Origin: Polydactylus sextarius
Taxonomy: Eukaryota; Chordata; Actinopteri; Polynemidae
DNA length: 64,000 nucleotides
Reading direction: 5' to 3'
Assembly (NCBI GenBank): GCA_016801845.1
Contig: CM028931.1
Location: 8,228,087-8,292,086, forward strand
Both the position numbers and the translations under genes were made by a program. Below the pieces are notes generated by a model. It was not told the DNA's origin, did not search any database, and worked only from the letters and a program-made list of their open reading frames with translations. This document shows, piece by piece, positions 45,101-59,300 of the stretch; position 1 is the first letter of the stretch, and each line of letters begins with the position of its first letter.

Positions 45101-46115
45101 AGGCAAACGCACGTAGGGAAGCTAGATTCGACATCACGAGCGAACATGCGAGCGTTAGCGTTAGCACTGCAGCTACCAACCACGTGGTCGCCGTAACGAT
45201 TTCGAAACTGCGACGGCGCCGCGGTATCATGTTTGTCCTCTGACGTTTGTTAAACTCGCTCAACGTTTTTGAGTCGCACACGACGTTTGACGCCACCTGC
45301 TGGTTTAAACCGGACGACTTTTTATTTTTATTCATTTTTTTTAACCAGAGGGAAAAAAAATACCGTCTTATATTCGGGTTATTTTCGATATTAAATGTGC
45401 AATCGCTCTACCGCATTCTCATTCATTTCAAGACAAATACCAAATCAGTAATTTATGAAAGGATGACTCAGCATATGAACCTCTAATCTTCTAATTAGCA
45501 TCGTCGTCGTAAAATATCGCAAAATATCTCCTAGATTACTCGATTTTCTGTGATAACTAGTGGTGTTTAATCTGATCTGTCACTTCTCTGCCCCCCTCTG
45601 GACACAACATGTATTACATGTTCATTTTCTGATCCTAATGATAATACGTTGAGCTGTGTTAATCTTAAAGAGTAGAAAACTGTGTCGTTAATAGTGCGTG
45701 TGTTTCTCTTCAGAGTTCTTCGAGGAGTGTATCTGCGCCGCGGAGATCGAGGCGAAGCTCCCGGCCATCATGAAGAACGCCGTGTATCTCCACAAAGCCG
45801 CCGCTCGCAGGATCAAGAGCTGCAGGATCCAGAGGAGAGCGTCCAGACGTCACTGGTGTAAGTCTGATGATCTGGAAACAATCTGACTGATGAGTCATGT
45901 TTATTCCGCCTCTAGGCTAATGTCTTGTCACGTGTAACATTTACTGTTTATTCGCAGTGAAACACTCCAAGTCGTTCGCCGTGTCCGGCGCCGACAGCTG
46001 CAGCGTGGAGGATCTGCGAGAAAAAGCTCGACGCCTGACGTCCGACAGCAGCTTCAGAGAGAGCGTGTACGAGATCATCGCCCGTAAAGACGCCAGCAGC
46101 AAAACGGACGACTGA
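39163..46115 (+). CDS. plekhd1: Pleckstrin homology and coiled-coil domain-containing D1 (PLEKHD1)
   Basis: Thirteen coding exons in phase: 39163-39317, 40860-40953, 41047-41136, 41240-41316, 41390-41481, 41642-41694, 41920-42014, 42096-42189, 42410-42606, 42908-43040, 44671-44815, 45714-45857 and 45958-46115; 508 residues (human about 506). A serine-rich N-terminus precedes a PH domain over roughly residues 25-135 (STKVQLHGVLWKRPFARPSA, WSRRFFIIKDSFLLYYAE, GVIPLGGCVV, ending EEQVQWMEMLHESGKV). A long coiled coil follows (about 150-415), for example QEYLDKLMEETEELSHQ and EELERLNQILEEEKMKFEEV. The C-terminal block FFEECICAAEIEAKLPAIMK and AARRIKSCRIQRRASRRHW is highly conserved, with a serine-rich tail ending SSKTDD. 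Function is poorly known; the PH domain suggests phosphoinositide or membrane binding. Intron 1 is long and AT-rich and intron 10 contains a mobile element. Confidence 0.97.
40080..40780. repeat. AT-rich degenerate repeat in plekhd1 intron 1
   Basis: About 700 bases of nearly pure A/T. The words AAATAAAAT, ATATTAAATAAA and TATGTAAATAAAATATAAA recur at irregular spacing, suggesting a decayed short tandem repeat. It ends about 80 bases before plekhd1 exon 2. No open reading frame of interest. Confidence 0.65.
43151..43941. mobile_element. Non-autonomous DNA element with GTTTCCACC-type ends, plekhd1 intron 10
   Basis: The left end CGCATTTCCACCGAGAAGGT and the right end GGTTCCTGCGGTGGAAACGG are inverted relatives. 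The interior (CTTCTATTTATAGAAGCTG, ATACGCTTCTGCCGCTGGG) matches the shorter element at 28207-28629. A GC-rich stretch at about 43600-43740 (many CCCC/GGGG words) is unlike the flanking sequence and absent from the shorter copy. About 790 bp, no recognised coding sequence. Confidence 0.68.
44634..44668 (+). repeat. GT-rich microsatellite at the plekhd1 exon 11 acceptor
   Basis: GT units with TTT interruptions run up to the acceptor GTGCAG at 44665-44670. The tract therefore forms part of the pre-mRNA polypyrimidine region, though it is GU-rich and not C/U-only. A similar GT tract (41894-41915) precedes exon 7. Confidence 0.8.
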
Positions 46116-47334
46116 GACGCGCAGGAGAGACTGTCCCTTACTTTAACCCGCCGACGTAGACGCCCTGAACCCAAAACCGAACCCACCGTGACGATAGAGA
46201 GTTCAGTCTGGTTGAAATGAATAAACAACAACAACGCTGGTTCCGTTCCAGGAAATACTGAACCAAAGGGAAATAAGGTTAATTAAATTCTAACATCAAA
46301 GTCAGCAAGTTAAATTTTTCTGACTGAGTCAAACCTCCTCTGATGACTCTGCTGCTGCAGGAAACAGTCAAACATGATTGTGCTCATTTTGCAGCAGTTC
46401 GACCGTCCTTGAAACGTTTCTCTGCCCGCAGGGAAACGAGCTGAGTTTTTTTTCCTTTTCTGTGCTTCAGTAGTTCCTGGAAATGTGAGGGTGAAAAGTA
46501 GTGATGTTATCTGCAGTTGTGGAAAGTAACTAAATACATATATTGATGTAAAATATATATATATAGAGAAAAAAAGACGACTCCAAAGCCCAATCCTGAA
46601 AAATGTTTTTTTTTTTTTTTTATTTTATTTTTCTGGTGTTGATTGTTTTGCCAAGTTTGTGACTGTTAACAGAAGGTTAATGGAAAAAAAAAACAACAAC
46701 TGTGATTTCACTTTTGACCATTTCATTATTGCTACATCTGAATCTCAGCGGATCTCACGAGAAGCAGGCGAATCACGACCGTGTACAAACATGAACACCA
46801 GTTAGGAGAAGAACAACATGACGCAGTCGGAGGAGGACACGTGTAACAGACTGAACTACGAGGCCTGGATGATAATAAAGCTGTGTTTGAACCTTGTGAG
46901 TGTCATTTTATTTCTGTAGGTTCCTTTCAGCGCAGCACAACACACATGGTGCCGTCACTGGTTTGGAAGTGAATTCAAAAATAACATAACTAATAAAAAT
47001 AAAAACGACGATAACGGATGTTTTGTCCTTTCAGAGCAGAGACTTGGTTGTTTGGAGCTTTACAAAAAGCTCAGTGTGGGAGGAAGAAAGTGGCGTCAAG
47101 GAGGATTGTGGGTAACAATCGGCAGCTCCTGTTTGTCACCTGACTGGACCTGCAACACAGTAAACAACAACAAAAACGGTATATTAGTCTAGACAGGAAA
47201 CAGAGAATATTTACTTAGTCACATAATTCTATCATATTTAGCATTTATTGTGTTCACAATATGTGAATATATAGGTTTTTATGAAGATTCATATACATTG
47301 TAAGCTGCTTGGTAAGGTGTATGAGCTTTAGACT
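46116..47334. other. plekhd1 3' UTR and unique spacer before the satellite
   Basis: The 3' UTR extends to about 46900. About 430 bases of apparently unique sequence with no recognised gene then lead to the first satellite monomer near 47335. Confidence 0.65.
46874..46879 (+). terminator. Poly(A) signal of plekhd1
   Basis: AATAAA about 760 bases after the plekhd1 stop, followed within 20-40 bases by GT-rich sequence (CTGTGTTTGA, TTGTGAGTGTC). It is the best 3' end candidate before the satellite. Confidence 0.65.
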
Positions 47335-50300
47335 GTTTTTTACAGCGTTCGGACGTCATACTACATATGTTGAGACGACAGAGTATGTCGTTTTTTTACA
47401 GCGTTCGGACGACATAGTATAGTATGTCGTAGCGTTTTATAGTATGTCGTTTTTTACAGCAGACGACATAGTATAGTATTTTTTAGTCATACTATCCATG
47501 GCGTTTTTTACAGCGTTTTTACATGATGTTTAGCGTTCGGACGACATAGTATAGTATGTCGTTTTTTACAGCGTTCGGACGACATAGTATAGTATGTCGT
47601 TTTTTACAGCTTTCGGACGACATAGTATAGTATGTCGTTTTTTACAGCGTTCGGACGACATAGTATAGTATGTCGTTTTTTACAGCGTTCGGACGACATA
47701 GCATACTATGATGTTTTTTACAGCGTTCGGACGACATACTATAGTATGTCGTTTTTTACAGCGTTCGGACGACATAGTATAGTATGTCGCTTTTTTACAG
47801 CGATTAAGACGACATACTATAGTATGTCGCGTTTTTACAGCGTTCGGACGACAGAGTGTAGTATGTCGTTTTTTACAGCGTTCGGACGACATAGTATAGT
47901 GTGTCGTTTTTTACAGCGTTCGGAAGTCATACTATCCCATGATGTTTTTTACAGCGTTCGGACGACATACTGTAGTATGTCGTTTTTTACAGCGTTCGGA
48001 CGACATACTATAGTATGTCGTTTTTTACAGTGTTCGGACAACAGAGTATAGTATGTCGTTTTTTTACAGCGTTCGGACGACATACTATACTATGATGTTT
48101 TTTACAGCGTTCGGACGTCATACTATACTATGATGTTTTTTTTACAGCGTTCGGACGACATAGTATAGTATGTCATTTTTTACAGCGTTCGGACGACATA
48201 CTATATAGTATGTCGTTTTTTACAGCGTTCAGACGACATACTATAGTATGTCGTTTTTTACAGCGTTCGGACGACATAGTATAGTGTGTCGTATTTTACA
48301 GCGTTTGGAAGTCATACTATCCCATGATGTTTTTTACAGCGTTTGGACGACATACTATAGTATGTCGTTTTTTCAGCGTTTGGACGACATACTATAGTAT
48401 GTCGTTTTTTACAGCGTTCGGACGACATACTATACTATGATGTTTTTTACAGCGTTCGGACGACATAGTATAGTATGATGTTTTTTTACAGCGTTCGGAC
48501 GACATAGTATAGTATGTCGTTTTTTACAGCGTTCGGACGACATACTATAGTATGTCGTTTTTACAGCGTTCAGACGACATAGTATAGTATGTCGTTTTTT
48601 ACAGCGTTCGGACGACATAGTATAGTATGTCGTTTTTTACAGCATTCGGACGACATAGTATAGTATGTTTTTTTTTTTTACAGCGTTAAGACGACATACT
48701 ATAGTATGTCGTTTTTTATAGCGTTCGGACGACATACTATAGTATGTCGTTTTTTTTACAACTTTCGGACGACATAGTATAGTATGTCGTTTTTTACAGC
48801 GTTCGGACGACATAGCATACTATGATGTTTTTTACAGCGTTCGGACGACATACTATAGTATGTCGTTTTTTTACAGCGTTCGGACGACATAGTATAGTAT
48901 GTCGCTTTTTTTACAGCATTAAGAGGCGACATACTATAGTATGTCGCTTTTTTAACATTCAGACGACATAGTATAGTATGTCGTTTTTTACAGCGTTCGG
49001 ACGACATACTATAGTATGTCGTTTTTTACAGCGTTCGGACGACATAGTATAGTGTGTCGTTTTTTACAGCGTTCGGAAGTCATACTATCCCATGATGTTT
49101 TTTACAGCGTTCGGACGACATACTGTAGTATGTCGTTTTTTACAGCGTTTGGACGACATAGTATAGTATGTCGTTTTTTACAGTGTTCGGACGACAGAGT
49201 ATAGTATGTCGTTTTTTTACAGCGTTCGGACGACATACTATACTATGATGTTTTTTTTACAGCGTTCGGACGACATAGTATAGTATGTCGTTTTTTACAG
49301 CGTTCAGACGACAGAGTATAGTATGTCGTTTTTTACAGCGTTCGGACGACATAGTATAGTGTGTCGTTTTTTACAGCGTTTGGAAGTCATACTATCCCAT
49401 GATGTTTTTTCAGCGTTTGGACGACATACTATAGTATGTCGTTTTTTACAGCGTTCGGACGACATAGTATAATGTGTCGTTTTTTACAGCGTTCGGACGA
49501 CATAGTATACTATGTCGTTTTTTACAGCGTTTGGACGACATAGTATAGTATGTCGTTTTTTACAGCGTTCGGACGACATAGTATAGTATGTCGTTTTTTA
49601 CAGCGTTAACACGACATACTATAGTATGTCGTTTTTTACAGCGTTCGGACAACATAGTATAGTATGTCGTTTTTTTTACAACTTTCGGACGACATAGTAT
49701 AGTATGTCGTTTTTTACAGCGTTCGGACGACAGAGTATAGTATGTCGTTTTTTACAGCGTTTGGACGACATAGTATAGTGTGTCGATTTTTACAGCGTTC
49801 GGAAGTCATACTATCCCATGATGTTTTTTACAGCGTTTGGACGACATAGTATAGTATGTCGTTTTTTACAGCGTTCGGACGACATAGTATAGTATGTCGT
49901 TTTTTACAGCGTTCGGACGACATACTATAGTATGTCATTTTTTACAGCGTTCGGACGACATAGCATACTATGATGTTTTTTACAGCGTTCGGACGACATA
50001 CTATAGTATGTCGTTTTTTACAGCGTTCGGACGACATAGTATAGTATGTCGTTTTTTACAGCATTAAGACGACATACTATAGTATGTCGTTTTTTATAGC
50101 GTTCGGACGACATAGTATAGTATGTCGTTTTTTACAGCGTTCGGACGACAGAGTATAGTATGTCGTTTTTTACAGCGTTCGGACGACATAGTATAGTATG
50201 TCGTTTTTTACAGCGTTCGGACGACAGAGTATAGTATGTCCTTTTTTTACAGCGGTCGGACGACATAGTATAGTATGTCGTTTTTTACAGCGTTCGGACG

Positions 50301-53300
50301 ACAGAGTATAGTATGTCCTTTTTTTACAGCGTTCGGACGACATACTATAGTATGTCGTTTTTTTTACAACTTTCGGACGACATAGTATAGTATGTCGTTT
50401 TTTACAGCGTTCGGACGACATAGTATAGTATGTCGTTTTTTACAGCGTTCGGACGACATAGTATAGTATGTCGTTTTTTACAGCGTTCGGACGACATACT
50501 ATAGTATGTCGTTTTTTTTACAACTTTCGGACGACATGATGTTTTTTACAGCGTTCGGACGTCATACTATACTATGATGTTTTTTTACAGCGTTCGGACG
50601 ACATAGTATAGTATGTCCTTTTTTTACAGTGGTCGGACGACATAGTATAGTATGTCGTTTTTTACAGCGTTCGGACGACAGAGTATAGTATGTCCTTTTT
50701 TTACAGCGTTCGGACGACAGAGTATAGTATGTCGTTTTTTACAGCGTTTGGACGACATACTATAGTATGTCGTTTTTTACAGCGTTCGGACGACATACTA
50801 TACTATGATGTTTTTTACAGCGTTCGGACGACATAGTATAGTGTGTCGTTTTTTACAGCGTTCGGGCGACATACTATAGTATGTCGTTTTTATTAGCGCT
50901 CGGACGACATAGTATAGTATGTCGTTTTTACAGCGCTCAGACGACATAGTATAGTATGTCGCTTTTTTAGCGTTCGGACGACATAGTATAGTATGTCGCT
51001 TTTTTTTACAGCGTTAAGAACGACATACTATAGTATGTCGCTTTTTTTAGTTGCGTTCGGACGACATACTATAGTATGTCGCTTTTTTTTAACTTTCGGA
51101 CGACATAGTATAGTATGTCGTTTTTTTTACAGCGTTCGGACGACATAGTATAGTATGTCGTTTTTTACAGCGTTCGGACGACATAGTATAGTATGTCGCT
51201 TTTTTTTACAGCGTTCGGACGACATACTATAGTATGTCGCTTTTTTTTTAACTGTCGGACTATAGTATGATGTTTTTTACAGCGTTCGGACGTCATACTA
51301 TACTATGATGTTTTTTACAGCGTTCGGACGACACATAGTATAGTATGTCATTTTTACAGCGTTCAGTCGACATATACTATAGTATGTCATTTTTACAGCG
51401 TTCAGCGACATACTATAGTATGTCGCGTTTTTTACAGCGTTCAGGCGACAGAGTATAGTATGTCGCTTTTTTTTACAGCGTTGGACGACATACTATAGTA
51501 TGTCGCGTTTTTACAGCGTTCGGACGACATACTATACTATGATGTTTTTATAGCACGCTCGGACGACATAGTATAGTGTATGATGTTTTTAGCAGCGCGT
51601 TTCGGGCGACATAGTATAGTATGTCGCGTTTTTACAGCGTTCAGACGACATAGTATAGTATGTCGCGTTTTTTTAGCGTTCGGACGACATAGTATAGTAT
51701 GTCGCTTTTTTACAGCGTTAAGACGACATACTATAGTATGTCGTTTTTTAGCGTTCGAGACGACATACTATAGTATATGCGTTTTTTATTAACTTTCGGA
51801 CGACATAGTATAGTATGTCTTTTTTACAGCGTTAGACGACATAGCATACTATGATGTTTTTTACAGCGTTCGGACGACATACTATAGTATGTCGTTTTTT
51901 TACAGCGTTCGGACGACATAGTATAGTATGTCGTTTTTTACAGCGTTCGGACGACATACTATAGTATGTCGTTTTTTACAGCGTTCAGACGACAGAGTAT
52001 AGTATGTCGTTTTTTACAGCGTTCGGACGACATAGTATAGTGTGTCGTATTTTACAGCGTTTGGAAGTCATACTATCCCATGATGTTTTTTACAGCGTTA
52101 AGACGACATACTATAGTATGTCGTTTTTTACAGCGTTCGGACGACATAGCATACTATGATGTTTTTTACAGCGTTCGGACGACATACTATAGTATGTCGT
52201 TTTTTACAGCGTTCGGACGACATAGTATAGTATGTCGTTTTTTACAGCGTTCGGACGACATACTATAGTATGTCGTTTTTTTACAGCATTAAGACGACAT
52301 ACTATAGTATGTCGTTTTTACAACATTTGAGCGACAGTATAGTATATATACATAGTATAGTATGTCGTTTTTTACAGCGTTCGGACGCGACATAGTATAG
52401 TGTGTCGTTTTTACAGCGTTCGGAAGTCATACTATCCCATGATGTTTTTTTTGGACGACATACTATACTATTAGTATTCGCTTTTTACAGCAGCGTTGGA
52501 CGAGACGACATAGTATAGTATGTCGTTTTTACAGCGTTCGGACGACATAGTATAGTATGTCGTTTTTTACAGCGTTCGGGCGACATACTATAGTATGATG
52601 CGCTTTTTTTACAGCGTTCAGGACGACATAGTATAGTATGTCGTTTTTTTTAGCGTTCAGACGACATAGTATAGTATGTCGTTTTTTACAGCGTTCGAGA
52701 CGACATAGTATAGTATGTCGCGTTTTTACAGCGTTTTGGACGACATACTATAGTATGTCGTTTTTTACAGCGTTCGGACGACATAGTATAGTATATGTCG
52801 TTTTTATGTCGGCGACATAGTTATAGTATAGTATGTCGCATTTTTATAGTTACAGCGTTGAGACGACATACTATAGTATGTCGTTTTACAACGCTCGGAC
52901 GACATAGATGTTGTTTTTAAGCGTTCGATTTACATAAGTCATACTATGATGCTTTTTTTACAGCGTTCGGACGACATAGTATAGTATGTCGTTTTTTTAG
53001 CGTTCAGACGACATAGTATACTATAGTATGTCACGCGTTCAGACGACATGAAATAGTATGTCGTTTTTATTAAGCATACTATATGATGTTTTTTACAACG
53101 TTTGGGCGACATACTATAGTATGTACAGCGCTTTTTTACAGCGTTGGAGGCGACATAGTATAGTATGTCGTTTTTACAGCGTTAAGTCATACTATCCCAT
53201 GATGTTTTTTACAGCGTTCGAGACGACATAGTATAGTATGTCGCTTTTTTTACATTTTGCGCTCGACATGCATGAGTATAGACTATATATGTCGTTTTTT

Positions 53301-56300
53301 ACAGCGTTGGACGACATAGTATAGTATGTTGTTTTTTACAGTGTTCGAACGACATAGTATAGTATGTCGTTTTTACAGCGTTTGGGCGACATAGTATAGT
53401 ATGTCCTTTTTTACAGCGTTCAGACGACATAGTATAGTATGTGTCGTTTTTACAGCGTTCAGGCGACATAGTATAGTATGTCGTTTTTAACATTCCGGAC
53501 GACATAGTATAGTATATGCGTTTTTTAGTCGGACGACATAGTATAGTATATGCGTTTTTTACTGGCGTTTCAGACGACATGGTATGATATGATGTTTTTT
53601 TACAGCGTTTGGACGACATAGCTATAGTATGTAATTTTTTTACAGCGTTCGGACGACATACTATACTATGATGTTTTTACAAGCGTTCGAGCGTACATAG
53701 TATAGTATGTTATTTTTTTACAACTTTGACAGCTGCTCGGACGACATAGTATAGTATGTCGTTTTTACAGCGTTCGGACGACATAGTATAGTATGTCGTT
53801 TTTAGCACATTCAGACGACGCGGTATATGTATGTAATTGCGACATACTATATACGTATATATGCCGTTTTTACAGCGTTCGGGCGACATAGTATAGTATG
53901 TCGACGTTGGAAGACATACTATTGGCGTATGATGTTTTTTACAGGCGTTTCGAGCGACATACAGTATAGTATATAGTATTTTTTACAGCGTTCAGTATAC
54001 GACATATGTATATTTTTTACAACGTTCAGGGCGACATTTATAGTATGTCGTTCGGTTAGAAGACGACATAGTATACTATGATGTTTTTACAGCGTTAGGA
54101 AGTCATACTATCCATGATGTTTTTAGCGTTTGAACTGACATATATGTTTTTGCGTCGATTATATCATGATTTTTAGCGTTTGCGACATGATGTATGTTTC
54201 GCGTGACTCTATATTGTTTTACGTGACACATATATAGTATTGTTTACAGCGTAAATATATATGTTTTACGCGCGGACATAATTATCGTTTTATTGCGCAT
54301 ATATGATGTTTGCTTGCGACATATATTTGTTTTTACAGCTGAACATTATAGAATTTTTGTTGCGAATAATGTGCGTTTTACAGCGTGGACATACCCATGA
54401 TGTTTTAAGCTTTGGACATATAGTATGTTTTACGAGCGTATATATGTCTTTTACAGCTTAGCATATATTGTGTTTTTACAGCTGACACATACTATAGTAT
54501 GTTTTAGCTGCGACATAGATATATTGTTCGCTGCACATATTATAGTGTTTACAGCGTTGAGCATAATATGTGTTTTACAGCGCACATAATGTATGCGTTT
54601 TTAACGTTGACGACAATATTAATTTTAGCAGCAATGTATAGTATGCGTTTACACTGGGAATATATTGTTTTTAGCGTTGGCCACATATGTTTTATTACAA
54701 CTTCGGACAAATATTATGTTTTTACGTCGGCGAATATATAGTATTCTTTCGTTCGCACATACTATTATGTGTTTTCGCTGCGCATAGTATATGTGTTTTA
54801 GGTTATTATATATATGTTTTTTTACGCTTGCGCATATATTCGTTTACACGTTGCACAATATTGTGTTTACAGCGTGGCACAAGTATAGTTTCTTTACACT
54901 GGCATACTAGATTTTTTTAATCGACGACATATAGTCGTTTTTCCGCGACATATATATGTGTTTACTTGGACGACATATATATATGTTTTTACAGCGTTCG
55001 ACATAGTATATATGTTTACAGGTGCGACATATATATATTTTTAACCGAATATAGTATGCGTTTATCGCGCATATAATATTATTTACACGTGCGCTATATA
55101 TATGGTTTACGCGACATATATGTTTTAAGTTAATTATATATGTTTTTTCACGTGCGAAAGTAGTTGTTTTAGCGTTGAAGTATATATCATATTTTAACTT
55201 TGGGCATAATAGTATTCTTTTATTGCACATATATAGTTTGTTTTATAGCGACATACATATTGGTTTTACGTTCGGGCATATATGATTTTTTAGTTAGCAC
55301 ATATGTATGTTTTACATTGAAATATATATATGTTTTACGTGGGCACTATATATGTGTTTTTTAGTGGCATGTATAGTATGCGTTTAATCGCGACTATATA
55401 ATTATTTATGGATCATACTATGATGTTTTACGTTACAATATAGTATGCTTTTGCTTGGCGACAATATTATGTGTTTTATAGACATATAATTTTTTTTTAT
55501 GCGAACTATATTGTTTTTTAAGTCATACCCTATGTTTTAATGGGCACATATATATATTCGTTTTTAACTGACACATATATATTGTTTTTTGCGAAAAGTA
55601 TATTTCGTTTTTACACTCGACATATATATATTTTTTAAGCTTGGCGAATATATATTGCTTTTTACACTTGCACATATATGTGTTTGCTAAACAAGTATGT
55701 TGTTTACAGCGGGGCCTATATATTGTTTTAAGCTAAGATACATATATGTTTTAGCTTGGCAATATATATATGTTTTTTAGTGCGATACTATGTATGTCTT
55801 TTACATCAATACATATATGGTTTTACACCGCGACATACTATATATCTTTTTACCTCGACAGTTCGTTTCACTTAAACAATACCCGTGTTTTACACGTGCA
55901 ATAGTACGTTTCGGACTAATATTATGGTTTTACGTTGCAAAATATTTTTTTACAGTTATCTATCCGATTTTTGCGAAGTATGTATCTTTAGCGTGGGCGA
56001 TACTATATATTTTTAACTTGGCACGTATATATAGTATGCGTTTTTACAGCGTTGACGACATATTATCTTTTACAGCTTCGAGCATACATAGATGTTTTTA
56101 CGTTAGACATTATGTATGCGTTTGCGCCATAGTATGATTTTTTTTACAGCTTGATATTATTAGTTTACAGCGTTCGAACATACTATATATGTTTTAACTG
56201 AACATATATATTCTTGGCGACATATATATGTTTAACGTGGAATATATATGTTTCTGAATAGTATATGCGTTTTACGCGTGAGATACTATAGTATTTTTAA

Positions 56301-59300
56301 ATTTGACGACATATATATATTTTTTTTATGACAAAAAGTATTGTTTACTGCAACATGTATGTGGTTTTTAGCGTTGCGAATATATATAGTTTTGCGTTGA
56401 CACATGTATAATTTTTTAGCGTTGAATAAGTATGTTATTTTACAATTCAGACGACAAGTATAGTTTTTTTATGGGCGAATAGTTATTTGTTTTCCGCGCA
56501 ATATAAGTTTCGTTTGGCGACATACATCATGATTTTTAGCGACACATTTATATTAATTTTTTAAGTTGGCACAATAGTTGTTTTACACTGACATAAATGT
56601 GTTTACGCTCGACTACATAGTATTTTTTTTCGACACATATAGTATCGTTTAGTTACGACATACTATATAATGTTTTAGCGTACGCATATATATAGTTTTC
56701 TGACAATATAATTTTTTACTTACGCAATATAATTGTTTTAGCGTTAGACACATAATAGTGTCGTTTTAGCGTGAAGCATACTATCCCATGATGTTTTAGC
56801 GTTGGCACTATGATTTTTATTGACTATATATCGTTTTTGGTTAAATATATGTTTTTAAGCGTAATATATATTTTTTTTACGCTGAACGCTAGTATGTGTT
56901 TTAACATATATTGTTTTTTACAGCGTTGGGGACATAGTATATATTGTTTAGCTTGCACATTATAGTATGTTTTACCTGCGACTTATAATCGTTTTACGTG
57001 CAAATATATATGTTTTTAACGGACGACCATATATTTTTACGTTGCTATATATGTTTTACGGGCAATACATATGTGTTTTTGCTTGCGACATATATAGTAT
57101 CGTTTACTTAAGACAATTATTTTTTTTCGGCGACATATATGGTTTTAAGGGCTATAAATGTTTTTTACGATTTGGGCGACTATATAGGTTATTACGCTTG
57201 GACACATATATGTTTTTTAGTTGCGCAAAATATTCGTTAGTCGAGATATATGTTTTTAAGTAGACACATAATGTCTTTTTTGGTACTAATATAGACGTTG
57301 GACAATCATCATGATGTTTTAGCGTTGCGACTATATCATGTGTTTTTACAGCTGGACATAATGTATGCTTTAAGCGAATAGTATAGTTGTTTTTTTGCTA
57401 GCATATATTATGTTTTAAGCGTGGCACATATAGTATGTTTTTTTACGGCATATATATATATCGTTTTAATTGCACATGTATGTGTTTTACGTCGAATACA
57501 GTATTCTTTACGTTGGACAATATAGTGTTTTTAGCGTTGAACATATATATATGTTTTAAGCTTGACACATATATATTGCGTTTTTAGCGTGCGCATAGTA
57601 TAGTAGCGTTACAGCTGCGACAATATAGTATCGTTACACTGACGATAGTATAGTGCTTTACACTTCGGAGCAATATATATTGTTTACTTGAACAATATAT
57701 ATGGTTTAGCGTTGAAATTATTGTTTTTACGCGAATATCGATGTTTCGTTGGCATATTAGTATTTTAGTTTGGACTATATATGTGTTTTACAGGCAAATA
57801 TATATTTTTTACACTGGGCATATATTATTTTTTTCGTGACGACATAATAATGTGTTTTTACAGGTTGGACTCATATTGTTTTAGCTGCAATATATATATG
57901 TCTTTTTATAGCGAAAATATTTTACGCTGGGAATGTATATGTGTTTTTAGTTGAACATACTATATATTTTTGCGTGGAAATATATGTTAAGTAAACTATA
58001 TGTTTTGTTGACATATATTGTGTTTATTAATACTATATTTTTTTACGCGTTGACGCTATGTATGTCTTTTTAATTGGAAACTTTTTTTAGTTGATTTTTA
58101 TTTCAGCAACTGTATATCGTTTTGCGTAGCGAATAATATTTTTTTAATGAGTCATACCCCTGATGTTTTGTTGCGCTTTAGTGTTTGCATCCATGGTTTT
58201 TACACGTTGGCGCAATAGTATTTTACGTGGTTAAGTGTTTTTCTATATAGTATATCGTTAGATTTAATGTTTTTACAGCGTACGCATTATTTATTTACAG
58301 CGCGACATACTATATGTTTTTTAGCGTTGGGCTATATTATGTTTGCTTCGGCGCATAGTAATAGTTTTTTAGCGTTGGCGACAATAGTTTTTTTACAAAA
58401 GCGTAAGCGAATAGTATAATGCGTTTTTAGCGTTAACATATATATGCTTTTTTATTTAAGCATAGTATATATGTTTTTAGCGTGCCATGTATAGTATTTT
58501 TACAGTGACATAGTATGTATGGTTTTTACAGGGACTATTATATTGTTTTAACTTGGCAATTTTTTTACAGCTGGCGATGTATATATGTTTACAGCGTTGG
58601 GCGACATGTATGTTTTTTTAGTTGATCTATATATGTTTGCTATACTATAGTATGTCGCTTTTTTTTACAGCGCTCGGACGGCTATACATAGTATAGTATG
58701 TTGTTTTTTTACAATTTTCAGACAACATAGTATAGTATGTCGTTTTTACACAGCGCTCGGACGCATATAGTATAGTATGTCGCTTTTTACAGCTGTTCGA
58801 TCTACATAGTATAGTGTGTCGTTTTTACAGCTTTGGACGCATATACTATAGTGTGTCGCTTTTTACAGCTGCTCGGACGACATACTATCCCATGATGTTT
58901 TTTACAGCGTTAGACAACATACTATAGTATGTCGTTTTTTACAGTAGTTTTGATCTACATAGTATAGTGTGTCGCTTTTTACAGTTTCGGACTACATACT
59001 ATACTATGATGTTTTTACAGCGCTCGGACGACATACTATACTATGATGTTTTTTACAGCATTCGGACGACATAGTATAGTATGTCGTTTTTTACAGCGCG
59101 TTGGCGTTTTTTATAGTATAGTGTGTCGTTTTTACAGCGCTTGAAGTCATACTATCCCATGATGTTTTTACAGCGTTTGGACGACATACTATAGTATGTC
59201 GTTTTTTACAGCTGCTCGGACGACAGAGTATAGTGTGTCGCTTTTTTACAGCGTTCGGAAGTCATACTATCCCATGATGTTTTTTACAGCGCTTTGACAA

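Noticed and set aside
47632..48051. Open reading frame of 139 residues (and many of 60-116) within the satellite
   Set aside because: The peptide repeats every 38 residues (three 38 bp monomers) and exists only where variant monomers avoid the in-frame TAG of the common core. It has no domain and the frame changes with each unit.
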